Below, in pieces: positions 55,374 to 64,000 of a DNA stretch of 64,000 nt. Under the pieces are notes generated by a model. It saw only the letters and a list, made by a program, of their open reading frames with translations, had not been told where the DNA came from and ran no database searches. The position numbers and the translations under genes were made by a program. The stretch's first letter is position 1. Each line of letters begins with the position of its first letter. Source of the DNA: Mugil cephalus (taxonomy: Eukaryota; Chordata; Actinopteri; Mugiliformes; Mugilidae); NCBI RefSeq assembly GCF_022458985.1, contig NC_061774.1, forward strand, positions 14,126,616-14,190,615, given 5' to 3'.

Positions 55374-58300
55374 TCATAGCTCGTTAGACTCGGGGTTGTA
55401 ATCAATTCCCCATCCCCTGGGCGCTCTGTTGAAGTTGGGCCGTCGACACATGCGCTCCAGGGCGATGCCAGGAAGGTTCTGGGATTCCACTGCCTCAAAG
55501 CCAATCGTCGGGATCACCCTGTTGCTCGCCATCCCGCCCCCAAATGGCATTGGAGATCTGAGAAACAAGAAAGGGTGGTTACTGAGCAGACTGAAAGCAT
55601 TGTATTTAAAGTTCTTGGCAAGGCAAGGCTCTTCCGTGGCTTACACTCCTTCCCTTAAAGGGGAAAACATTTACATGATATAAATCTGGTCATCACTGCT
55701 TTTAACTCAAGGCCCTGTTAACGGGATTGAAACCACCAGGGAATCAAACTGGGTGTGGGGTGAACTCGACGTCTCTGAGTCATGTAGCTACTCTGACCAT
55801 TAGTTGACTCCAGATTTAATTAGGGCTTCATAATAATCTTAAGGGTGTAAAAAGATCCCTCCACGGGGGGAGCAGTTCCCAGACTGGCCGGCAGAATCTA
55901 TCTGACTGACATGGTTAATTGAGTAAAGCCTTGATTTTGTCTTAGAAATATTCTCCATTTCTCCATCAGCCCGAGCTTAACCTTTGTTCTGCGTTGCTCA
56001 TGTGGCGCACCTCCTTGCGCGCCATAAGAAAAGCGATCCCTTTTCACGCGGGATATTTCTTGGGGGTTCTTTCAAAGCTTGCACCCCCCCCTCCCCGCTG
56101 CGGATCATCTTTCGAGCGTTCAAAATAGCCATCACGTAGCCACCCTCCAAGGCGCTGCCAGCCAGGGACTGGATTCATTTACAAACGGTGGAAAGATGGA
56201 GTGGAGCCGAGGGAGGAGATGATGGTGATGGATAGTGCGGTGACGCCATCCGTGGTCCTGTGTGAAGTTGGGTTGGCCCCGGCCGAACCCTGATTTATGT
56301 GGGGGTGATGTCAGTATCGGTGGGTGGCAGGAGCGTTTACCTGTTGAAGCACCTGTAGTTGGTCGGCTGTAGTCTTGGAGGGAGCTGTGGCAGCTGGGCA
56401 TTAAGGGCGTTCAGGAGCTCCTCGCTGCTGCCCAGAGCTTCCCTCCACGGGGAGCTGAAGGATTTGGGGATTACTGTTGTGTTGAACTTTTCATGAGGAA
56501 TTTCCTTCAAGGGGCCGGAATATCCTGACAAAAACAGACATCCGGTATGAGCCATTAACATAACAAACTGAAATATGTTGCACAAAATGCTTTAAAAAAT
56601 GGTTGTATTTCAAAACCTACTAGATAAATATCAAAAAAGCCAGCCCCATTAAAGCACAATACATCTACTCCGCAGAATAAATGTCCTCGATGTCACTGCT
56701 GTCAACAATAGGAGCTACTGTAATTAGATGTCAGTGTGAATCCTCGATAATAAACAGAGCCCGGCTCACTGTCAGTCGGACTGGAAGCAGTACCTTCTGT
56801 CGGGATAAGTACACAGCGGCGATCTGATGCTCACAGATAATTGCTTCCTACAATCTGTCAGCTCTTCTGGCACTGATATTAATAACACTAAATTGCGTGC
56901 GCGGTGCATCTCCCGGAGAAAGGTGAGCTCTAGCGGATCAGCATGTGACAGTGTCGCAACCACGGGCCTGGTCCAAGCTTTGCCAAAAAAAAAGAAAAAA
57001 AGAAAAAGAAAGACAGAAGAAGAAGCTGATCTTGTGGAAATCCTTCCTTCATTTACCTGGAGCCAGGACATCGGGACTGCCCTTCTTTGCTACAGTCTTC
57101 TGAAGGTTCATGACCAGGCTATGCTTACCAGGGATGGAGAAAGCCTGGTTCTCTTTTCCTGCCTGTGGTTCTTGGGTGATCTGCGGAGGAGGGATGACCT
57201 CGAGATGAACCTAGGAAAGATACTTGGTTGTGAATTTACTGACTCCCCAACATACTTAAACATACATTATTTAAAGGGTAGTCAACCAGCTCTGCACATG
57301 CCCGCAACTGAGAATACTGCTCTGCTTATAATAAAAGTTATGGAGGACTTTCCAACATTTGTAAAAAATAAAAAAAAAAAAAAAAAAAAAAATAGCAAAC
57401 TTCTACTTACTATTTGACCAGTCAACTTTAGGAAAGCACACTGTACATGTACTGTAATCAGTTGATAGTGACAGATCATAAATCGTCCGACCAAAATGAA
57501 CCAGATAATTAATAGACTGAGAACTTCACATGCCGATTAGTCAGGGGACATAAGCATTAGTCGTGGGCCACAAGTAAATTACTTGTAGTGCCACTATCAT
57601 ATATCTTCTCCCTCTGTTTTCACAGATAATTCTATGTCTGATTCATATTTGCTTATTTATCAGTCATCCATCAGACTTAGAGAAGCTACATTAGATGGGA
57701 CGTCCCATTTTGGAGGAGCCCTTACAGCGCAGATGTCTGAGGCCTGTTCTCTACAGCGAAACAAACGAGGCCGCAGACTGTAAGACAGATTCATTCGCCA
57801 TTAATCACACTGTTACTCTTTGGTACACCCACTGCTGTTATTAAATCCAAGTCAGAAACACGTGCTCGTAATGTTTGGCGTGCACGGCGCGTGCTGCGTT
57901 CACGGGCCCTCTCTCTCGGCTCCTTACGTCGTTGGCGTTGTGAGCAGCGGCGGCCGAGTTCTCGAGGGTGAACTTGTCGGCCCTCCTCTGCCTCTCCTGA
58001 AACATGCGAGAGCCCCGATTAGAGGGAAGGTTGAGCTCCTCCATCATCACGTCCTTTGGAACGCTGATCTTCTTCCCCAGGTTCAGACCTTCAACCCGAC
58101 AGGGGAGGGGAAAATTATTCAGCCCTGTGATTTTTATGGTAAATTCTCCAGCTCATTTATTTAACACTTTTCTACATATTGGTACTCAAAGCGCGTACGC
58201 AAGCACACACACCTCTGCCAAGCACCGGGTTCAGTGTCCTGCTCAAGGACAACTTCACCGTGTGGTCCGTGTACCAGGGATTCAACTGCTATGTGGACAA

Positions 58301-59215
58301 GCCGTGTTACCCACTGAGGCACAACCGCCTGTTTAGCACATTCAGAAAGAGAATGAAAGAAACAGGCTAATTGGGTCCTTTGGCAAATCTCGACGTCGCC
58401 GCCGGTCTTCTCGTTCTCCGTCAGCGTTCGACAGCTGAGGGGGCCCGATTTAAAAAATTTAAACCGCGTGCAGCATCACTTAAGCTGGTGTCGTCGCGGC
58501 TTTTTGCGCAGGGTCTCCTCTCACATGACACGGCACAGGGGAAGGTCTCAAATGGCCTCAAGACGATGTCAAGTGGTGTGTAATGTTTGTTGTGGTCCAG
58601 AGTTGCATGGGTAACTGGGCATATAAATAGGATCTCTGGATGAAAGACTCATGTAACAAGGGATGGCCATCTCGCCCGATAAGTGTTAGGAGAGGACTAA
58701 GCATATGCCACCCTTGAGGAGCTGCCTTTGATCGGCCTGTTTAAAATTCAGTGGTGAGAGTCGCGTTTTGCTGAGTTTAGGAGACTCGGTTTCAAAGCCT
58801 AGCTGGCGGACAGCGTCGGAAAACAAACAGACCAAGAGGGATGGTCCCTGCTGGAATGTTTGCAGAATTTCAACAAGTCGCTGGCGCTCCGAGGACCACA
58901 GTCCACTTGTCTCCGGGCAGTGGGCTAACACCCTTTGATGTTTGGCTCAGTTACGTCTGACAGCACCAGCTGTGATCTCACACCACGACAGGCAGAGCGC
59001 GGGTTTAAACGCATGCAAGATGTCGGTGCAACATGCAAAACCGTGTGTGTGTCAGCTCACCCCTAAATGTGTACGCATACAGTGTGTCGCGTGTGACGCG
59101 CAGTAAACTGGGAGAAAGGCAATGTGTTCATCCCACCTCCTCTGGCCTCCTTAGACAAAGCCTGGGCCTGCAGCATCCTCTGCTTGGTCATGTCGTCCAG
59201 GCCTGAATGCATCAT
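55374..59215 (-). CDS. myoz3: Myozenin-3-like (calsarcin/FATZ) Z-disc protein (5 coding exons)
   Basis: Sarcomeric Z-disc adaptor family that binds alpha-actinin, filamin C, telethonin and calcineurin. Coding exons (minus): 59215-59137, 58088-57928, 57210-57057, 56524-56341, 55557-55374; 762 nt, 253 aa (human MYOZ3 251). The family N-terminal block [19 protein letters not shown] spans exons 1-2, followed by [13 protein letters not shown]. Later come [17 protein letters not shown], then [12 protein letters not shown], then FNRAPRGWG. The C-terminus SNEL fits the class III PDZ-binding end conserved in myozenins. I chose the paired ATGs at 59215/59212 because total length then fits the family. 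Sequence alone is intermediate between MYOZ2 and MYOZ3; position next to rbm22 argues for myoz3. A leader exon is needed since an acceptor (GTCAG, exon start 59224) precedes the ATG closely. Confidence 0.88.
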
Positions 59216-59555
59216 GGTCTTCCTCTGACGGGGCGCAGACAAGAGGATCATAGAGACATCCCTGATCTAATCACGCTGAAGTACTCACTCATCAATATGC
59301 ATTCTATCAGTGTAACCCTATTTTGGGACAAAAGGAAGAAAAATAGTTTTCCCGTCCGAGTTCTTGCGTGTTGCAGTCATAAATTATTTTGCGCAGAGAG
59401 TGTACATAAATTATACAGAGAGGTACAAACAATGCAGAGAGTTTATGAAATGAAAAATACTTAACCTTCCATTTTTTATCCAAAGATTTGATAGCAACTT
59501 TGGTCTGCACCTTATGTAAATGCTTACTCTCACTATATACAGATCTACTTCCTAC

Positions 59556-59663
59556 CTCTTTGTAAGCCTCGCGTCGGAGCTGGTTGAGAGGTTTGTCCCA
59601 CACTGGAGCTGGGATGCTTCTGGCACTCCTCAGCAGAGAAGGAACAGTCTGTATAAAACCCAT
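59556..59663 (-). other. Possible upstream (leader) exon of myoz3
   Basis: A donor GAG|GTAGGA ends an open stretch at 59556. It is in phase 0 with the acceptor at 59224, so a frame beginning MGFIQTVPSLL could in principle extend the protein by about 39 residues. A good acceptor-like TCTCTGCTGAG also lies inside it (exon start 59628). No family match to the added residues is recognised, so a non-coding leader or chance is equally likely. Confidence 0.25.
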
Positions 59664-59669
59664 CTCGGG

Positions 59670-61105
59670 ATGCCTCCAGTGCTTACCTCATAGAGTTTAT
59701 TATAGCAAAGGGGGGACAGGGGGCGAAGACGGACAGAGGGAGTGTTTGTGGGCAGGTTATAAAAAGGGCAATTGAGGGCGAAGAGGCAACTACAAAGATT
59801 TACATCGTGACCCTGAGCTTCCTCGCTAATAAAAATCGGATCCTCTCCGTGCGTGTGCATGATATCAGCAGCTGCCCAGGCGCTCGACGTCCGAGCTCCC
59901 CTCTCACAAACACACGAGAGCCCACAAACTGAGTTTTTATGGGAGCTGCTGTAAAATTGATTATGCTTCTGTGATCAGAGGTTGTGACTCTGCGTTCTTC
60001 TTTAGGGCCGGAGGCTGAGCTTCAATTTTCTGACGACCTTTGGCGTGCTTTGTGAGCTGTGTGTCGCTCAGTAGGTTTTTAGCAGAGTAAAAGATTACCA
60101 TAAAAACAGTGGTTTTACCACTGTGCCTTCATTTCTCCTGCATAAATCCCTTTTTTTTCTTGTTACGATACATAAGTAACGACCTTTAACTTTACATTTG
60201 TTTGCCCTTTTTGGACTCATGGTGGTTTTTATCATGCAGTTTTCCCCTCACAAATTGATTCATTGAGCTGGAGGGGGAGAAAAAAAACATTTTCTTTATC
60301 CCTGCTAAGATTGGATATCGATTTTGCACCTGCCTTCCTCCACAGCACCACTATCTCGCAGCCCAGTGGGAAGGTTTCCGGCCTCTGAAAGAAAATGTGA
60401 AGTCATCCTGAATCACAGAAAATCTTCTGCGGGCAGACAATAGAAGTTGGGGAGTTACAACCTGTTAAATGTTTATTTAAGGGCGTTTGTTTCTTTGTAA
60501 ATGGAAACAGGAGCAGGCTATAGGCTGTTTTCGGCTTTTAGTTGTAAGAATATTAAATGTGACAGATTATTCAAGCCTTATAAATATTCCTTAGGCATTC
60601 ATTTGTCACGGCGGGTGCCTATTGATGATCCAGCAATTTAAAAAGCTTTACAGAGAATAAAAAGGTCAACGATTTCTCATGATTGGCGACATCTGTGTTT
60701 GAGAGGTTTCCCGTGCAATGTGTTCATGTCACATAGAGAGAGGAGCACAGCCACCAGGCGCTGACAGCTGACACAGGAACAATAGACGCCCATCGAGACT
60801 GGAGGGCCTGTGTAATTAGGACACCTTTAAAATGGTTTGCCCTGTTGGCCTTCAGATGAAACCCCACCGGGAGTGCTGAGAGCAAGAGAAGGCAACAATA
60901 TTAAGTACACGTCTTTTTATAGCTTCACGCCGAAAGCTAAATGCATTAAAATTCAGCTCGCAGCGGTGGGGAAAAAAAAAAAAAAGTCATCATTCTGAAC
61001 TTTTCTTATCGCTCGCAGGTGCCTTTTGGGAGGACGGCTGGAAGTCAATCAGCCGGGGAGGCGTCTTGACAGTGCTCAGTTTGAGCTTCAATCCAGAGAG
61101 AAATA
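59670..61105. other. Intergenic space between divergent myoz3 and the guanylate cyclase gene
   Basis: No coding exon is seen. Repeat-poor sequence with short A/T tracts (about 60148-60160, 60971-60985). It probably contains both promoters. A TATA-like TTATAAAAAG occurs at about 59758-59767 on the plus strand, without other support. Confidence 0.4.
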
Positions 61106-62402
61106 ATGTACGGGCTGCTGTGCGAGAGTCTTCACGACTTCATCAAGGAGTCGTATGGAGATGATGTGTGGAAGCTGGTCAGGGAGAGAGCAGATGTCAG
61201 GCTGCACTCTTTCGTCACCCACCAGGTACAGTGTGCGCAACACAACACATGATATTTGTGGCCTCATGCCTGAGACTTTACACACCAGATGTCAAAAAAA
61301 TTGATTTTTTCTAAGTGATAACTTTGGAATCTGCAGGTCTATAGCGAGAGTGTGATTCCCCGTATTGCAAAGGCAGCCAGTGGAGTGACAGGCACGCCCT
61401 ACAATGAGCTGATGAACTCCTGGGGCGTCTACTTCCTGGGCTTCGTGGGGAAATACGGCTACGACCGGATCCTCAAGGTGAGAAAAGACTCGGAGCAGAA
61501 ATGTGTGTTGTTTTGGTACATATCTGAGGAAGTTGTCAAAAATGTCATTAATTATTTGTGAGTGCCATGTGTTACAGTGGGCCTCATCAGTAGGGGGATT
61601 CAGTTTAGTCTTTGAACGTCTTCCAAAATCAGGGGATGTCACAGAGTGTTACGAATAATCCATTTGTCATCTACAGTCTGGCGCCTTTTTCATAGTAAAA
61701 TACAACCTCGTAAGGTTAATTCACACCCATGTTTTGGTCAATTACTTTAATGTTGTTAAATTATTTGAGTAAGGTTTGTGTGAAAACAGGCTCTGGAGTA
61801 AGATTCAATTAAACAACAATAATATTCGTTTTCCATGATATTAGTGTAAATATAAGCTGTTATTTGTCATTATGAGTTTGAAATACTACAAATTAATGCA
61901 GGATACTATAAAAAATAGAAAAGCAGCAGAGCAGACGTGACTTTCTTTGTGTCTCTGCTTTCAGGTGCTGGGCCGACATGTGCGTGACTTTGTCAATGGC
62001 CTCGACAACCTCCACGAGTACCTGCGCTTCAGCTACCCCAAGGTTCAGCCCCCGACCTTCTTCTGCCAAGAGGAGTCTGCCACCGGAGTCACCCTCCACT
62101 ACAGGTCTGTGACAGGGGGCTGGTTGGAAAAGGGAGGATTGATAGGCCATTGCAAGACAAGAAAATAAGTTTTTAAAAGGGTATCAGGAAAAACAAAGAG
62201 GAAGCTGTGTGGTTAATCTCTCCGGAAAGACCTTAAATCTTCCATCTTCCGTCTCTGCGACCTGAAGGAGCAAGCGTAAGGGCTACCTGCACTACGCCAT
62301 GGGTCAGCTGAGGCAGATGGGGAAACAGTTCTATGACACTGACATCCATGTGGAGGTGTTGTCGGAGCAGATGGTCGGAGACTACTCCCATGTCACCATG
62401 AG
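61106..62402 (+). CDS. Atypical soluble guanylate cyclase, Gyc-88E type, N-terminal H-NOX part (4 exons, truncated by window edge)
   Basis: Makes cGMP from GTP under control of a heme H-NOX sensor domain; cytosolic. Coding exons: 61106-61225, 61337-61477, 61965-62104, 62268-62402 (178 residues plus 2 nt; the next exon is outside the window). Phases join with GT-AG borders. It starts [18 protein letters not shown], as sGC beta-type subunits do. [17 protein letters not shown] and LGRHVRDF follow, then [15 protein letters not shown], where H104 is the expected proximal heme ligand. LHYRSKRKG gives the YxSxR heme-propionate motif (Y133, S135, R137). From recall, these blocks match insect Gyc-88E ([29 protein letters not shown]) far better than vertebrate GUCY1B1 or GUCY1B2. 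The cyclase catalytic domain is not visible here. Confidence 0.87.
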
Positions 62403-62961
62403 GTACTCACACAGAGAAAAGCTTATTTTAAATGAAGTGGTGAAAAGTAAACAGCAGTGCACTTCTTTTTTTTTTTTTAGCTTCTTCGTGTTTTTGCTGA
62501 AAGATTATGGTTTAACATAAAGAAACCTATGAAAACAGCGCTTGCCAACCATTTTGACTTATACAGTGGTGTGAAACAGCTATGCTCGAAATTTGACATT
62601 CTGAATGCCACTTTACAGGCAACAGAGCTAATCAACGGGAACATGTCCTCCTCCTCCACACTAGGTGGCGATATGTGTCTTGTCAGCAGGTTAATACGGC
62701 CCCCTTTCCATTTGACCTATTACATCACACAATAAACAGGTGTCGTTCATGCAGCAGAACAGTATTTCAATCAACAAGATGGATAACAGTACAACTTTTT
62801 TAATCTCGTATGTAATGTCCACCCTAATTATGGTGCAGATCAGATGTGCGGTATCTCTCAGGTGGTTCTTCTACCGGCTCTGTTTACCTTCTTCTACTGT
62901 GACCAGCTTTCTTCTGGGATATGCCAACGCAGCGGTTGTGGTGCATTAACAGTATACATGC

Positions 62962-63110
62962 CAGAGAATATCAATTTCCAATCACATTTTCTGGGTGTCT
63001 TAATCTGAGATAAGGAGAACTCTGATTTTGGTCGTGTTTACATGCACTTAAGTTGTCCAGTTAAAGTCGGATTAAGGCAATAATTTGTTTTTGTTTTTTG
63101 TTTTTTTACA
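62962..63110. repeat. Possible MITE-like fragment
   Basis: Contains TCGTGTTTACATGCACTTAA and TTAAAGTCGGATTAAGGCAA, motifs I associate with short inverted-repeat elements of fish genomes. No boundaries can be fixed. Confidence 0.25.
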
Positions 63111-63137
63111 CATAATGTTTTACATGTACCCTATGCG

Positions 63138-64000
63138 AGATAACACAAGTAAACAAAAAACTCAGATTTTAAATGAATTATTATTATTTGGAAAAAAATC
63201 CAAACCAATGTGGCCCTGTGTGAAAAAAAAAAGTGTTTGCCTCTCCTTTTGAAATTTAGGAATGAATGAGAAAGAAAGTTACTGAGATCTGTCAGTCTGG
63301 AAAAGGTAATAAAGCCATTTCTAAAGCGTTGGGACTCCAGTGAACCACAGCGAGAGCCATTATCCACAAATGGTGAAAACATGGAACAGTGGTGAACCTT
63401 CTCAGGAGTGGCTGGCCGAACAAAATTTCCTCAAGATCTCAGCGACGACTCATCTAAGAAGTCACAAAAGACCCACAACAACATCCGAAGAACTGCATGA
63501 CTCACTTGCCTCAGTTAAGGTCAGAGTTTGTGACTCCACCATCAGAAAGAGACTGGACAAAAACGGCCTGTTTGGCGGAGTTCAAAGACCAAAACCACTG
63601 CTGAGCAAAAAGAACATAAAGGCTGGTCTCAGTTTTGCCGGAAAACATCTTGACGATCCCCATGACGTTTGGGAAAATACTCTGAGGACTGAAAGAGACA
63701 AAAGTTGGGCTCTGCAGCAGGACCTCCTATTGAGATGCTGTGGCATAACCTTAGAAAGGTGGTCCGTGCTCAAAAATCCCCCAGTGTGGCTGAATTCTGC
63801 GAACAATTCTGCAAAAATGAGTGGTACAGACACTTGATTGCAGTTGTTGCTGCTGAGGGCGGCCCCACCATTTATTAGGTTTAGGGGACAATCACCTTTT
63901 CACACAGGGCCATGTAGGTTTGGATATAATTTTCTCTTAATGATAAAAACCTTTATTTAAAAACTGCATGCTGTGTTTACTTGTGTTATCTTGGACTAAT
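63138..64000 (+). mobile_element. Tc1-like element with long inverted repeats, internally deleted (continues past window)
   Basis: 63138-63250 (GAGATAACACAAGTAAACA … TGGCCCTGTGTGAAAAAA … AGTGTTTGCC) is the imperfect inverse of 63880-63993 (GACAATCACCTTTTCACACA … GGCCATGTAGG … ACTTGTGTTATC). Between the arms lies a transposase remnant. The structure matches fish Tc1 elements with long subterminal inverted repeats. The right terminus lies outside the window and the outer left terminus appears lost or displaced. Located in an intron of the guanylate cyclase gene. Confidence 0.8.
63255..63840 (+). pseudogene. Broken Tc1-like transposase
   Basis: The N-terminal helix-turn-helix part is recognisable from about 63262 (GKGNKAISKALGLQ) but with stop codons. 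The frame from about 63450 gives TTSEELHDSLASVKVRVCDS, RKRLDKNGL and KPLLSKKNIKA, then FAGKHLDDPHDVWEN, typical of the Tc1 N-terminal and pre-catalytic region. Directly after WEN the DDE catalytic region is missing: the reading jumps to C-terminal residues (about 63720 on). The internal deletion removes the catalytic core, so the copy cannot encode an active enzyme. Confidence 0.75.

Noticed and set aside
56827..57417. 196-codon plus-strand open frame
   Set aside because: It overlaps the myoz3 exon at 57057-57210 on the opposite strand and includes lysine runs from A tracts. Shadow of the real exon plus chance.
59307..59663. 118-codon minus-strand frame as myoz3 N-terminus
   Set aside because: The first third ends in a plausible donor but the added residues match no myozenin, and total length without it already fits the family. 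Kept only as a possible leader exon.
62562..62576. TACAGTGGTGTGAAA, like the outer terminus of Tc1 elements
   Set aside because: It lies about 570 bases left of the inverted arm, and the sequence after it does not continue as a Tc1 end. Probably coincidence or a stray fragment.

Overview
This is a vertebrate genomic window, almost certainly from a ray-finned (teleost, probably percomorph) fish. Coding sequence is split into short exons with GT-AG introns, CA microsatellites are common, and the repeats are fish-type DNA transposons (two Tc1-like families, hAT-like and PIF/Harbinger-like elements). I read four protein-coding genes. All exon borders were placed by eye from splice consensus plus protein continuity.

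Layout. (1) About 1-1860 is intergenic and repeat-bearing. (2) About 1866-47717 on the minus strand is ndst1, heparan sulfate N-deacetylase/N-sulfotransferase 1: a long 3'UTR, 14 coding exons (17467 down to 3582, 889 aa predicted), a roughly 30 kb first intron (17620-47716) holding decayed transposons, microsatellites and candidate regulatory DNA, and a CpG-rich promoter with a non-coding first exon near 47.2-47.9 kb. (3) 49840-54584 on the plus strand is rbm22, a spliceosomal zinc-finger/RRM protein (11 coding exons, 427 aa). (4) 55374-59215 on the minus strand is a myozenin, probably myoz3 (5 coding exons, 253 aa), tail-to-tail with rbm22. (5) From 61106 on the plus strand come the first four coding exons of a soluble guanylate cyclase of the arthropod Gyc-88E type. 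Its H-NOX heme domain is visible and the gene runs off the right edge. A deleted Tc1-like transposon with long inverted repeats sits in its fourth intron.

The genes do not form an operon-like unit. ndst1 is a Golgi heparan sulfate enzyme, rbm22 a nuclear splicing factor, myoz3 a Z-disc protein and the last a cytosolic cGMP-producing sensor. ndst1, myoz3 and rbm22 are neighbours on human 5q33.1, so the block is old, but the order differs and SYNPO is not seen between them. The most interesting item is the Gyc-88E-like cyclase: to my knowledge this class is best known as atypical, oxygen-sensing cyclases of invertebrates and is absent from mammals.
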